A stretch of 64,000 nucleotides of DNA from Archangium lansingense. Lineage in GTDB: Bacteria; Myxococcota; Myxococcia; Myxococcales; Myxococcaceae. The stretch lies in assembly GCF_026626635.1 (NCBI RefSeq), contig NZ_JAPNKA010000001.1, positions 9,594,501 through 9,658,500 on the forward strand, read 5' to 3'. The first letter of the stretch is position 1, and each line of letters begins with the position of its first letter. Below, piece by piece: positions 19,301 through 27,988 of the stretch. Both the position numbers and the translations under genes were made by a program. Below the pieces are notes generated by a model that saw only the letters and a program-made list of their open reading frames with translations, was not told where the DNA came from and searched no databases.

Positions 19301-21173
19301 AGTGGCTGGTGCCGGAGGAAGCCGAGTACCACGCCTGGCCCGCCGGGTAGAAATCATCGTTGAAGCCACCGCAGACACCCGTGGCGTCGAAGCAGGAGAT
19401 CGCCGAGCCATTGGGGTTGGCCGGCGTGGGGGAGCGCTGGCCCGCCGCCTGGGCCACGCCACCCGAGACGTGCGTGCCCGGCGCCATGATGTCCGGCTTC
19501 TTGCGGCCGTCGGCGGTGGGGCCGCGGCTGGAGAAGGGCACCACGTCATAGAGGCTGTTCGCCTCGCTGTCGGGGGTATCGCAAGCGTCCGCGCCACCAA
19601 AGGCCCGGACGTTCTCCGAGGCACCCACGCTGAGGACGTTCTTCGCCGTGCCGGGGGTGCCAATGGAGCCCGCGCCCGGACCATCGTTACCCGCCGCGAA
19701 GGCGATGAACATCTCCTGGTTGCCCGGGGTCGCCACCGCCGAGCCCGTGGGCTGCGCGTCGCGCACCAGCGCGTCGTAACGCTGCGCGTCCGAGTCATAC
19801 AGGTCGGAGGAGGCACCCCAGCTGTTGGAGCTGATGCGCATGCCGTCGCGGTATGCGCGCGCCTGCAGGTCCTCGTAGTCCGGATCCGTGAAGGTGTCCG
19901 GGTCGAAAACAACCGAGGAGCCCACCTTCACGAAGGGCGCCACACCCAGGCCATGGGTGAAGCCGGTGGTGTCCGTGAAGGGCGCCGCCGTCTGGTTGGC
20001 GAAACCGGCCACGATGTGGGCATTCAGGGTGCCGTGGCCATCGCAGCCCAGGATGGAGCTGCCGGCGCTTGCCGAGCCCTCCAGTCGGGCGTAGACGACG
20101 CGGCTGGCACCGGTGACATCCCCGTTGACGTACAGGCCGAAGTGGTTGGGCGTCGCCGTGCCGTTGTCCAGGCCGCTGTCGCTCACGTCCACGCCGAAGC
20201 CGGACGCGGTGAACTGCGCCTGGGTGAAGCCCTTGGACGCCAGCCACGCCAGGTAGCCCGGCCCCGTCGGTCCGTTGCCGGTGATCTGCCCGGCGAGGAT
20301 CATGTTCTGCCGCTCGTCGAACTTCTTGCGCTGGGGGCGCGGCTGGATGGACAGCACGTCCGGGCGCTGCACAATCTCATTGAGCGCCTGGCGGTCCACC
20401 CAGGCCACCACGTTCACGTAGTCCAGCGCATCCTGGATGACGCCCTCGCGCGACTGCAGCTTGCGGATGAGCGCGAGCGTCGTGCTGTTGGCCTCCTCGT
20501 CCTTGATGAGCTGGATGGCGTAGGTGGACGTGGCCACCGTCTGGACGGTGGGATGCAGCTTGTAGTCATCCAGGTACTCGCCGTCCCACTGGATGGTGGG
20601 AGCCGCGGAGATGTGCCGCTGCAGGCTGCCCAGCGCGGCGCTGTCGCCATAGACGAGGTAGGCGTTGTTGGGGATGTACGTCACCACCTTGACGCCCGTG
20701 GCCTCCAGCTCCGCGAGCCACTCGGCGCGTACGGGGCCGGAGAAGTGCACGAGGTGGAAGCGCTTGCCGGTGGTGGCCACCATCTTCCGCATGCCACGCA
20801 GGGACTTCGCGCTCTCGGACGTGGTTTCGATCACTCCCGCGTTCAGCAGGATGTGGTCATAGTCATCGCGCAGCTCCACGTCCGACGTCGCGGGCAGCGA
20901 CTTCAGCGTGGCGTCGTCCACCTGCACCAGCTTGAAGGAGCCGTAGTCCCCGAGGACCCGAGCGCCCTGCTTCTCCAGCTCCGCCGCCTGCCGCGCGCTG
21001 AGCTGCACCTTGTGGAACGGCGCGTCTGAACGGTAGCCCTCGAGCCGCTGACTTCCAGGCTCACTCCCCGAGCCCCCACACGCCAGCGCCGTTGTGAGCC
21101 ATGCCACTCCAAGCACTCTCGCGGACACACCACGAGTGCGCATACCGATCAGCCGGTACGCCGATTCCTTCAT
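13323..21173 (-). CDS. Giant surface subtilisin-like (S8) protease with Ig-like repeats and MYXO-CTERM-like tail
   Basis: This is a 2,616-residue exported protein with a signal and possible lipobox (TTALAC32GG). An inhibitor-like propeptide region is followed by an S8 peptidase domain (about 320-680) with triad D332 (VSDSG), H380 (GCDGHGT) and S623 (GTSHSTP), and oxyanion N496. Next come a P/jelly-roll-like region, two fibronectin III domains (about 830-1010) and a MAM/carbohydrate-binding-like domain (about 1015-1180). Some twelve tandem Ig-like domains of roughly 100 residues follow, each with a variant of TTTVTAVNGVATFxxLSVxKxGxGYTL. The C-terminus is Cys-Gly-Cys, a hydrophobic span and RRRR, resembling MYXO-CTERM anchoring. 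It probably digests prey or matrix protein at the cell surface. ATG 21173 follows an AAGGA Shine-Dalgarno. Confidence 0.88.
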   Translation of the reverse strand: MKESAYRLIGMRTRGVSARVLGVAWLTTALACGGSGSEPGSQRLEGYRSDAPFHKVQLSARQAAELEKQGARVLGDYGSFKLVQVDDATLKSLPATSDVELRDDYDHILLNAGVIETTSESAKSLRGMRKMVATTGKRFHLVHFSGPVRAEWLAELEATGVKVVTYIPNNAYLVYGDSAALGSLQRHISAAPTIQWDGEYLDDYKLHPTVQTVATSTYAIQLIKDEEANSTTLALIRKLQSREGVIQDALDYVNVVAWVDRQALNEIVQRPDVLSIQPRPQRKKFDERQNMILAGQITGNGPTGPGYLAWLASKGFTQAQFTASGFGVDVSDSGLDNGTATPNHFGLYVNGDVTGASRVVYARLEGSASAGSSILGCDGHGTLNAHIVAGFANQTAAPFTDTTGFTHGLGVAPFVKVGSSVVFDPDTFTDPDYEDLQARAYRDGMRISSNSWGASSDLYDSDAQRYDALVRDAQPTGSAVATPGNQEMFIAFAAGNDGPGAGSIGTPGTAKNVLSVGASENVRAFGGADACDTPDSEANSLYDVVPFSSRGPTADGRKKPDIMAPGTHVSGGVAQAAGQRSPTPANPNGSAISCFDATGVCGGFNDDFYPAGQAWYSASSGTSHSTPAVAGGAALVRQYFINQGQTPPSPAMTKAFLMGSTRYMTGTGANDSLYSNTQGVGLMDLGMAFDGVSRLLDDQRPENLLRTTGETRTFSTRVGDAARPFRVTLAWTDAPGSTAASAWKNNLDLTVTVGSNTYKGNVFSGANSVTGGSADTQNNVESVFLPAGTTGPVTVTVTATNLNSDGVPNNGVAVDQDFALVVYNACATQGGTPAGVTATPSGTGRIDVSWTPNGASSYNIYRSFTPGGPYTRLSSVAAPPFTDSGLSGGTTYYYVVRAVECAESPNSNEASAVGTGVCTLPPSFAGLSSVNNGASSTCTNTLAWSAASPFCGGAINYSVYRSTTSGFTPSAGNRIATGLTGTSFSDDLNLTQGTSYYYVVRATETSTATLEETNSVQLGAIASGGATSGIRYFDDFDSNRPANASAYWIPTVITGSASTMKIFSGCHYQSATNAYRMASTGTTCGGTYSNNQQHVLVLGGNGSVSPDINGFAIPSISTNAQMTFNVWYNMEARYDGVYLVYSTTGASGPWTTMSDSVSTTQPYISAGGYDDVLTASPNPRIWTSQSINANGSLKPVTVNLGALAGQKVWFGFRFHSGSINTFEGFYVDDVRVTADTATTCSTNVPPPGPAVAYTVTGLPATVSVGTQSTLTVSAVDAAGVAATSYSGSAALSSTDPRATLPSTAAFTAGVASIPVTFGTLGTQSVTVTETAGSGFSAAASTTVTPGAATRLSFTIQPANTVAGTSFTPALKVSLLDAYGNPVSTGSNSVTLAIGNNSGGGTLSGTATVAMSSGVATFSGLSIDKVGTGYTLAASSTGLTSATSSSFNITPAAVNKLAYVTQPSSVGAGAVITPPVRVALVDQFGNVTASTSSVTLTLSASPAGATLSGTTTVAAVNGVATFSNLSLNKMGTGNRLTATSGSLAGLASDLFEVTSAPPYRAIITRQPSSAVAGAPISPAVEVSLYDQLGNLATQANMPVSVSLGSNPSGGILGGTTTVNSVNGVATFDALWVNRAGVNYTLVAGASGLFLDTSVGFNVSVGAPARLAFISAPPASTASGAAFSARVEVQDSAGNRVSSASPQVVLSLVNAAGATLSGPTTVTAAGGVATFTGLSVDKAGSGYMLQADVAGLTSELSPAFGIVPGTPAAVSFLTQPGDTTAGTALNPAVRVAVKDAQGNTVTSSNTSVTLAFGNNPGGGVLSGSATAPAVAGVASFAELSINRVGAGYTLVASSGSLASDTSAGFDVKVGPAVRLVFGTAPANAVAGNVFAPVTVEILDAQGNVDTGATVDVTLTLGGPAGGTLGGTTTVTAVNGVASFPALFINQAASGYTLSASAPGLKGVTSGTFDITPGAVSALAFTVQPANAAAGAAFAPVVKVAIQDAVGNVVASAQDEVTLSLASNPEGASLAGTLKVAAINGVATFSDLSVGKVGAGYTLVAASGTLTGATSSVFNVQPGSSSRLVFKTAPSNTAAGSVFAPIEVEIRDAYGNSVAAANSITLTLQGGSGGTLGGTTTVVASNGVAAFGDLSITQAAAGYRLTAHADGLVDVTSAAFDVSPGAAAALAFSVQPGVTQAGASVNPAVRVSIRDAFGNVVTGASDAITLSLSSNPGSATLAGTTTVAAVNGVATFTDLSLNRSARGYTLQASTGALPSVTSSAFEITTGAPARLVFRGTPSQVSAGATLAPIEVELRDALGNVLSDSTAQVTLSLGANPAAGLLFGAAPVSAVNGVAKFEGLSLRKAGTGYTLVASAQGFAGATSTALEVTPGSAASYALALPASVTAGQEVTVSTTAYDAYGNVATSYGGTVQVTSSDAAGVLPANVAFVEGVLSGLKVTFMSSGLRTLTLTDAEQASLSGVAQTNVTPFAQPTVAVTEPAGGTEVSGKVRISATGAVAAGTTPAQLSLLVDGVVIATGNEATLSAEWDSSKVPGGSAHTITAVFSDSAGNVVGSAPVGITVKPESCGCGAASGADASLYLGLFALARYVSMRRRRTQKAA

Positions 21174-21621
21174 TGTCCTTGCTCCTTGAACGACGAGCGG
21201 GCCACGTCTTCTTCAATGACCCCGCTCGGACGAAACCCGGTGGCTACTCCGCTGACGTGCCCCTGACCGCCAGAGTGACCCGCCCGCTAACCCACCACCA
21301 GTATCTGGTGAAATATCACACTCAGGTCGAAACTGACAAGAAGGCGACATTACAAGCCATTGATTGACGTCCAATCCTTTGACCTATCAATGAGCCGAGC
21401 TCCGCCTGCCAGCTCCGCGGCCGAACGTCACACGGAGCAGTTTTGCAATCTCATAAGCCGAGAAACACCACCGTCCGGAGTCTGTGTCAGGCATTGCCGG
21501 GCGGCCTCCGGACAGGAGAAAGCTCCGAGATTCCAGGCTCTTGGCCCTTGAACGGGCGGCGGATTTCCGGGACGGTGCGGCCCGGTGGCCACAGGGGCCC
21601 CCCAGCCCAAGGTGCTTCGAC
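21174..21621. promoter_or_regulatory. Divergent intergenic region between the protease and the NtrC-type regulator
   Basis: This gene-free 448 bp must drive both genes. For the protease, TTGTCA (21339-21334, minus strand) and TATTTC (21315-21310) are 18 bp apart. Immediately downstream lies the inverted repeat CACCA-GTATC-TGGTG (21296-21310), a possible operator. For the plus strand I see no convincing -24/-12 or -35/-10 pair; the regulator has an AAGGTG Shine-Dalgarno near 21610. Confidence 0.35.
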
Positions 21622-23076
<1,455 letters not shown>

Positions 23077-23089
23077 GTATCCATAATTA

Positions 23090-24310
23090 CTACCCCTTTC
23101 GGCTGTTGCGTGAAGCGTTGGCGACGAGCTTGAGTCGCGGTGTGCTCGCCGTGTGCTCGACTGCTGGGGCTGGTTCCACCAGCTTCAGCCCCTCTACGGC
23201 CTCGGCGAGGAATCCCACGTCCTTGCCGAGGTAGTAGGTCGCCGTGACGGCCGGCGTGGAGTGTCCGGCGAGCTGCTGGCCGGCGCCGATGTTGCCGCCC
23301 GTGTCCTGGATGAGGTGGGTGAGGAAGGTCTTCCTCAGGTCGTGGAAGGTGAATCCCTCGGGCAGCGTCACGCCAGCCCACCGAGCGATCCGCCGGACCA
23401 GCTTGGCGGTGTGCCACGCCTCGTTCCGCATCCCGCCCTCAGGAGACGGGAAGACGTAGTCCTCGAGCAGGTTGCCGTGCTCGTCCCTGGCAGCGCTCTT
23501 GAAGGCGGATTCCAGGTCCGGCCGAAGCGCGGGGTGCAGCGGCACCAAACGCTCCTCACCACCCTTGGTGGTGTCGCGTCCCCAGCTGCGCCTCACGTAG
23601 ATGACGCCGTATGGGCCCTCGTCCCAATGGATGTCGCCCCACATCAACCCGCCCAGCTCGCCCCGCCGGAGCCCGGACAGGACTGCGGTGAGCAGCAGGA
23701 GGCGGTGACCGCGGGCCGCACCCAGCAGCGCCGCCGTCTGGGCCCGCGAGAGGTAACGCGGCTTGCGTTTGGGCAGCTTCGGACGGGGCACCTGATCCCA
23801 GGGGTTGTCCCGTCGTGCCCCAAGTCGCAGCGCGTACTTGAAGATGAGGCGCCCTCGGATGTGGAGCTGGCGCACCGAGGCCTGGGCCTGCTCGGCTTTC
23901 CGGGCGGCGACGAGCAGAGCGTCACAGTCGGCGGGGGTAATAGCGGCCACCGGCTTCTTCTTGAAGTGCGGTCCGAACCACACCTTCACCTGCGAGCGCA
24001 TGGGTGCCTGCGAGCCAAGGTGCTTGTTGGCGTCCAGGTACCGGGTGAAGAGCTCCTCGCACGTCATCGGCACCGGCGCCGGGTCGGCGATGCCGGCCGC
24101 CACCTGCTCGGCGTACAGGGCTTTCTTGTGGGCAATCCGCTCCGCCTCGCCCTCCATCCTCGCCGCCGTGCGCTCGCGCACCAGTCGCCCCGCGGCGTCC
24201 CGGTAGCGGATCCACCATGTGCCAAAGTCGGGGGCGCGTCGCTGCAGGCGCTTGCCAGCTGCCTCCACCGTCTTCCCCTTCTTGTTGGGCCGGAAGTACA
24301 CGCTCGTCAC
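23090..24310 (-). CDS. int: Tyrosine-recombinase integrase
   Basis: This 406-residue phage integrase catalyses attP x attB recombination. An N-terminal arm-binding and SAM-like core-binding region (about 80-180) precedes the catalytic domain. Catalytic residues visible are R215 (SGLRRGEL), K249, H323 and R326 (FHDLRKTF), H350 (LAGHSTPAV) and Tyr 359/360 (ATYYLG). It starts at GTG 24310, 3 nt after the excisionase stop, and ends only 26 bp from the attL core, so attP lies directly 3' of int. Expression is probably from a promoter upstream of the excisionase gene. Confidence 0.93.
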   Translation of the reverse strand: MTSVYFRPNKKGKTVEAAGKRLQRRAPDFGTWWIRYRDAAGRLVRERTAARMEGEAERIAHKKALYAEQVAAGIADPAPVPMTCEELFTRYLDANKHLGSQAPMRSQVKVWFGPHFKKKPVAAITPADCDALLVAARKAEQAQASVRQLHIRGRLIFKYALRLGARRDNPWDQVPRPKLPKRKPRYLSRAQTAALLGAARGHRLLLLTAVLSGLRRGELGGLMWGDIHWDEGPYGVIYVRRSWGRDTTKGGEERLVPLHPALRPDLESAFKSAARDEHGNLLEDYVFPSPEGGMRNEAWHTAKLVRRIARWAGVTLPEGFTFHDLRKTFLTHLIQDTGGNIGAGQQLAGHSTPAVTATYYLGKDVGFLAEAVEGLKLVEPAPAVEHTASTPRLKLVANASRNSRKG

Positions 24311-24313
24311 GGG

Positions 24314-24550
24314 TCAGCCCACCTGCCCCTGCTGGTGGGACTGGGCCACCCAGGCCTTCACGGCCGCCGGGTCGAAGCGGTAGTTGCGCGCGCCGAGCTC
24401 GATGAAGGGCAGCCCGAGCTTCTCCCTGCACTGTTTCCATACCCAGGACTTCGACACATTCAGGTAGGCCGCGACCTGGTCACAGCCCCAAAGGCCGCCC
24501 TCAGGCACCTGCACCAGCTTCACCTTCTGCTCAGGGTTGCAGTTCGTCAT
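24314..24550 (-). CDS. Excisionase-like MerR/Xis helix-turn-helix protein
   Basis: This 78-residue basic protein has a winged-helix DNA-binding motif of the excisionase family: GCDQVAAYLNVSKSWVWKQCREKLGLPFIELGARNYRFDPAAVKAWV. Such proteins bend attR/attL DNA to direct excision. ATG 24550 is preferred because GGAG lies 9 nt upstream; an ATG at 24589 would add 13 residues. It is co-transcribed with int. Confidence 0.8.
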   Translation of the reverse strand: MTNCNPEQKVKLVQVPEGGLWGCDQVAAYLNVSKSWVWKQCREKLGLPFIELGARNYRFDPAAVKAWVAQSHQQGQVG

Positions 24551-25025
24551 CGTCTTGCGCTCCACGGCACGCGTGGAGCGGGGCTCCATGCGCTCGCCGT
24601 CTTCGCTGTGTTGGTGATTCCCCCGCTTCGCCCCGCCGCCCCCGGGTTGCTTCTTGTTCTCCGCCTAACAACTCCTGTGCCAGCCGCCTTGTCCAATTAT
24701 GGGACGGCGTGCTGCCCCAGAACGGCGCGGTCCGTCCACGGACTGTCCACCCTGTCTCGGAAGGCGGACTGCTGGGGGTGTGGCTTCACGCAGGGTGGTG
24801 ACGAAACGCGTCAGCCATTTTGTGAACACGGTCACAAGGGACCCTGACGACGAGAGGTGCTGCACTCGCGCTGCGTGCGATGGCGCAAGGCCAGCATCAT
24901 CTGAGAAAGGATTGACCACCACGCGGCGAGTGGCCCGGGCGCGTCCCTCACGAACGTGCCACACGGGCGCTGCTCTCAGGCGGTGCTGTCGGCTGCTGCT
25001 CTTCGCTTCCCCCATCGCACACCCC

Positions 25026-25072
25026 AAAAAACAGACGCCTCAGCACCAGCTGCGAGACTGGTGCGAGGCGTC
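25026..25072 (-). terminator. Intrinsic terminator of the kinase-like gene
   Basis: On the minus strand GACGCCT-C-GCACCAG pairs with CTGGTGC-TG-AGGCGTC (two 7-bp stems with a small bulge) around an 8-nt loop, followed by TGTTTTTT. It lies about 160 bp past the stop at 25229. Confidence 0.8.
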
Positions 25073-25116
25073 CTGGGCCGACCCCCAGGGCAGTCCATAG
25101 GGGCGGGCTTTCCTGG

Positions 25117-25142
25117 GCCGACCGAACAGCAAAAAGGTCGGC
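25117..25142. repeat. Inverted repeat near the kinase-like gene terminator
   Basis: GCCGACC (25117-25123) and GGTCGGC (25136-25142) flank a 12-nt A-rich loop. The left arm overlaps the second copy of TCCTGGGCCGACC. It could be a weak hairpin or a protein-binding site. Confidence 0.45.
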
Positions 25143-25228
25143 TATGTCTTGGTGGGGCGTCGCTGGGTCCTGCTCGCAGACAGGTGAGCCAGCAACAAAG
25201 GAACAGCAACTAACCGAAACAGATACCC

Positions 25229-26086
25229 CTACGGCCGGTCAAACGCAATACCCCGCCCGGAAATGGCGGTCGGCGATGACTCGGGCTTGGCAGCTGGGAG
25301 GTAGCACTTCCCCCCAAGCTCGTACAGTTCGTCAGGGCAGGGAGCACGCACCTCATGCGGAACCCAGCACCCACCGAACAACTCCACCTCAAGCTTCTCC
25401 TTCACCTTGCACGGCGGGCGCTTCTGGTTGGCGAAGGGCTTCTTCGGGAGAGCGCGCGCCAGGACGATGGGGAGGTCATCAGCGGTGGTGGTGAGCACCA
25501 ACCCCGTCGCCTCGAGCGAGGCATCCCACCCCGCGTCCCAGTCCCCCTGGGCCAGTTCGGCGCCGGCAAGCATGTTCCCGGAGATCCCTGAGTTGGAGGC
25601 ACCGAGGTGGAGGAGGGCCGCGGCCACCGCGGCCACGATTCCAGCAGCGAGGGAGGGGCGCTGCCAGTTCCGAGAGGTGGGGGCTGCCGGGCGAGGCGTC
25701 ACCGCATGGCGCGCGGAGGGAGGACGGCGCGCGGCGCGCAGGTGGGGCATCGTCTCGGGGCGGTTGATGGTGGCGTTGGCGAGTTCCTCGGCGTCTCTGA
25801 GCATGAACACGAGCTCCTCGGGCACGTCAGCCGGGTCACCAGCCCTGGGCGCGCTCTCCACCTCGAGCGCAACGAAGGCCGGGGACACGGACGAGGTCAC
25901 GCGCACTGTCCAGTCGGCGAGAATCTCCTCGTCGTCCTGACGCTCCGTGCGTTGGAGGACCAATGCCGGCGCCCCCGTCACCACGTTGTGGGCGCGGTAG
26001 ATGCGCCCCATGTCCCCCGTGCTCTTGAACCTCGGACCCAGTACATACGGCCCGAGCTGGTTACCCCGTTGACGAGCGCTGTGCAT
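25229..26086 (-). CDS. Membrane-anchored Ser/Thr-kinase-like protein lacking the catalytic core
   Basis: This 285-residue protein begins like a myxobacterial Ser/Thr kinase (LGPYVLGPRF...MGRIYRAHNVVTGAPALVL), but the invariant VAVK lysine is replaced and there is no HRD catalytic loop or DFG. A basic linker (RRPPSARHAVTPRP) leads to one membrane span (SLAAGIVAAVAAALLHLGA). The C-terminal Cys-containing module KRPPCKVKEKLEVELFGGCWVPHEVRAPCPDELYELGGKCYLP resembles, from memory, the extracytoplasmic tail of many myxobacterial kinases. GGGAGGG lies 7 nt before ATG 26086. It is probably a pseudokinase and a candidate lysogenic-conversion factor that could interfere with host kinase signalling. Confidence 0.65.
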   Translation of the reverse strand: MHSARQRGNQLGPYVLGPRFKSTGDMGRIYRAHNVVTGAPALVLQRTERQDDEEILADWTVRVTSSVSPAFVALEVESAPRAGDPADVPEELVFMLRDAEELANATINRPETMPHLRAARRPPSARHAVTPRPAAPTSRNWQRPSLAAGIVAAVAAALLHLGASNSGISGNMLAGAELAQGDWDAGWDASLEATGLVLTTTADDLPIVLARALPKKPFANQKRPPCKVKEKLEVELFGGCWVPHEVRAPCPDELYELGGKCYLPAAKPESSPTAISGRGIAFDRP

Positions 26087-26205
26087 GGCGCGGCCCTCCC
26101 GCGCCCGGTTGTACCGCACCCGCACCGACGCTGTCGCCTTCCGGATATTCATGGCGCCAAGCCAACCGCCCTTTCTCGCCCGTCACACCCAACTGGAGGG
26201 AACGC

Positions 26206-26370
26206 GTGGCCAAGACGCAGGTTCAGGATGATGACGATGTGATGGTGTCGCTCGCCGACGTCCGGAGGGCAATGGAACAGGTCGGCTCTGACGACCCTGC
26301 ATCGCTGCTTGGCGACGGCGATATTGAGTCCGTGGTCGACCTGCTGCGCGAGACGGCCCAGGTCGAATAG
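26206..26370 (+). CDS. Small acidic phage protein (54 aa)
   Basis: GTG 26206 follows a GGAGGG Shine-Dalgarno. The product is acidic and helical, with DDDDVMVSLADVRRAMEQV near the start and DIESVVDLLRETAQVE at the end. It directly precedes the 70-residue gene at 26390, with a phage motif copy in the junction. No family is recognised. Confidence 0.55.
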   Translation: MAKTQVQDDDDVMVSLADVRRAMEQVGSDDPASLLGDGDIESVVDLLRETAQVE

Positions 26371-26372
26371 GC

Positions 26373-26383
26373 CGCCCCTTCTC
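26373..26383 (+). promoter_or_regulatory. CGCCCCTTCTC motif, copy 1
   Basis: CGCCCCTTCTC lies 6 nt before ATG 26390, directly after the preceding stop codon. There is no Shine-Dalgarno. Confidence 0.7.
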
Positions 26384-26389
26384 CCGGGC

Positions 26390-26602
26390 ATGCCGATGTT
26401 CCTCACCGACCGCCTGCGTGCGTTGATGGGTCTCCCCGCCCCCGAGGAGCCCAAGCCCCGCTTCGGCCCCCTGAACCTGCGCAGCATCGAGCGGTGCTGC
26501 GACAAGGCGAAGGCCGAGCGGTGTCTGTGCGAGTGGTACTACTGGGTGTGTCCGGACCATCCAGCGACGGGGGGCTGCCACCCCACCAACACCCACGATT
26601 AG
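26390..26602 (+). CDS. Cys-rich small phage protein (70 aa)
   Basis: MPMFLTDRLRALMGLP is followed by a Cys-rich C-terminal half (ERCCDKAKAERCLCEWYYWVCPDHP) with five Cys and a His, possibly a small metal-binding fold. ATG 26390 is chosen because the recurrent phage motif lies 6 nt upstream; there is no Shine-Dalgarno. Function unknown. Confidence 0.55.
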   Translation: MPMFLTDRLRALMGLPAPEEPKPRFGPLNLRSIERCCDKAKAERCLCEWYYWVCPDHPATGGCHPTNTHD

Positions 26603-26632
26603 AGGCCGACTAGCCCCGGCCTCGGCGAGCCT

Positions 26633-26670
26633 CGGACGGTCCCCTTTCCCGTCCGGGGCTCGTCTCTTTT
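26633..26670 (+). terminator. Candidate intrinsic terminator
   Basis: CGGACGG (26633-26639) pairs with CCGTCCG (26649-26655), followed by a pyrimidine-rich stretch ending TCTCTTTT. It lies between the 70-residue and 158-residue genes. Confidence 0.4.
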
Positions 26671-26694
26671 CCGCCCCACCCCAGGAGGATTGCC

Positions 26695-27171
26695 GTGCCC
26701 TGCCCTGTCCCGTCGCACCTGCCCACCCCGCCAACCCTCACCACCCTCCTGGACGAGCTCGCGGCAGTCAACGCCCCACGGGCCACCGAGCTCCAGGCCT
26801 CCGTCCACGGGATGGAGGGCCGCCAGCGCGAGGCCCGAGAGCAGCTCGCCGCCGCAGAGTCGGTCCTCTCCCTGGTGAAGCCCGGCAGCTCCGGCCGGAC
26901 CCTGGACGAGTGGTGCCTGCGCTTCGCAGACGCGCAGAGTGCCCGCCATGCGGTGCGCCGGCTGGCGGTCGACGCGGACAGCCTTCGGGCCGTGCTCGAG
27001 CGGGAACTCTTCCTCGCCCGCCGCAGCCGGGCGCTCGGCCGTGTCATCTGCCCGAGCTGTGTCGGCTCTGGTGACGGGCCTCCGCTCGACGGGGGTACCA
27101 GCCTCGTACTGTCCTCGTGCGACACCTGCGCTGGCACCGGTTACGTGCGCTCCTCGCGGCCCGCCCGGTAG
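26695..27171 (+). CDS. Phage protein with coiled coil and zinc-ribbon-like C-terminus
   Basis: This 158-residue protein starts at GTG 26695 with a clear Shine-Dalgarno (CAGGAGG). Residues about 20-110 form a helical, partly coiled-coil region (LDELAAVNAPRATELQASVHGMEGRQREAREQLAAAE). The end carries two CxxCxGxG elements like a DnaJ zinc finger (CPSCVGSGDG and CDTCAGTGYV). Its role is unknown. Confidence 0.65.
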   Translation: MPCPVPSHLPTPPTLTTLLDELAAVNAPRATELQASVHGMEGRQREAREQLAAAESVLSLVKPGSSGRTLDEWCLRFADAQSARHAVRRLAVDADSLRAVLERELFLARRSRALGRVICPSCVGSGDGPPLDGGTSLVLSSCDTCAGTGYVRSSRPAR

Positions 27172-27174
27172 GCG

Positions 27175-27185
27175 CGCCCCTTCTG
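27175..27185 (+). promoter_or_regulatory. CGCCCCTTCTG motif, copy 2
   Basis: It begins 4 nt after the stop at 27171 and 46 nt before ATG 27232, which has its own Shine-Dalgarno (AGGAGGAAG). Confidence 0.6.
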
Positions 27186-27231
27186 CCCGTCGACACCGGA
27201 CGCATCCCGCGCCGGTCGGTCAGGAGGAAGC

Positions 27232-27768
27232 ATGCTCTCGTCCAAGAAGTGGTTCCCCTCGGTCCACGTGCTGGCGGTCCTCTCGGTGCTGGGGGCCAGC
27301 GTCGCCCTCGCCGGGACGCCGCCGCCCTACACCATCGACACGAAGACGGGGCTTAGCCGCACCGCGGAGTCCAACCTGTTCCACGCGGTGAGGCGCATGG
27401 TGGACCCCGTGGCCAAGGCGCTGGGCTTCAACGAGGCCGAGAATCAGTGCGCACAGGCCACAGCAGCAGAGGCGCTCATCAAGGCCACGCAGGAGGCCAT
27501 GTCCGGAAAACTCTTCGGGCTGTCTGGCGGTGACGATGCTCTGCGTCACTTCAAGCAGGGCCAAGACGACTGGTGCAACAAGCAGGGAGGGAAGCGAGGC
27601 GCCGAGGCCATTGCACCGTATGCGAGCCAGGCTCAGTCCTTCATGCGGCCGTTCCTCCAGGAGCGCTTCGAGGGGCTGAAGGCGCAGAAGGTCGAGCTCA
27701 CCCCTACCGTCGTCGCCGCCGCCATCGCTGCGGCGCTCCTCGCGCTGCCGGCCCTCGCCCCGCTGTAA
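27232..27768 (+). CDS. Exported hypothetical protein with C-terminal membrane span
   Basis: This 178-residue protein has an N-terminal signal (VHVLAVLSVLGASVALAG). The middle is helical with two Cys (ENQCAQ and DDWCNKQGG), and the C-terminal hydrophobic segment is VVAAAIAAALLALPALA. A strong Shine-Dalgarno precedes ATG. Its place by the lysis-type genes and its two hydrophobic ends would suit an envelope protein in the lysogen or a lysis accessory factor. No family is recognised. Confidence 0.6.
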   Translation: MLSSKKWFPSVHVLAVLSVLGASVALAGTPPPYTIDTKTGLSRTAESNLFHAVRRMVDPVAKALGFNEAENQCAQATAAEALIKATQEAMSGKLFGLSGGDDALRHFKQGQDDWCNKQGGKRGAEAIAPYASQAQSFMRPFLQERFEGLKAQKVELTPTVVAAAIAAALLALPALAPL

Positions 27769-27786
27769 GCACGCACCAACGGACGT

Positions 27787-27826
27787 GAGAAGGGCCCGGC
27801 CTCCATCTCGGAGCCGGGCCCTTCTC
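27787..27826. terminator. Strong hairpin terminator (copy 1 of a repeated hairpin)
   Basis: A 14-bp perfect inverted repeat, GAGAAGGGCCCGGC and GCCGGGCCCTTCTC, encloses a 12-nt loop, 18 bp after the stop at 27768. On the minus strand its core closely matches the hairpins at 28572 and 29228. Confidence 0.75.
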
Positions 27827-27988
27827 GCTTCAGGGGGGGGCGGAACGGTCCCCGTATCTCTACGCCAGTGAACGGCGCGGGTCATATCGCCTCTCCCGAC
27901 CTACGCTGTACTTGCCGCCCGGGGGCGGCCGGTATCTAAGCCAACAATAGGTAGTGCTTGGTGCATTGTCTTTCGAAAGGGCGCTTGA

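Larger units (their letters stand above)
24551..25228. other. Gene-poor region between xis-int and the kinase-like gene
   Basis: No reading frame here has convincing codon use or a Shine-Dalgarno. It probably holds the xis-int promoter and attP arm sites. I see a terminator (25026-25072), a 13-bp direct repeat TCCTGGGCCGACC at 25071 and 25111, and an inverted repeat GCCGACC...GGTCGGC (25117-25142). Confidence 0.5.

Noticed and set aside
12885..21029. Very long plus-strand open frames (over 1,000 codons each) opposite the protease gene
   Set aside because: They are antisense to the clearly coding protease, with Arg/His/Gly-rich, non-repeating nonsense sequence expected from high-GC shadow frames.
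24665..25100. Short frames on both strands in the int-upstream region as a repressor gene
   Set aside because: There is no Shine-Dalgarno, no helix-turn-helix pattern, and Arg-rich composition; a terminator and repeats explain the region better.
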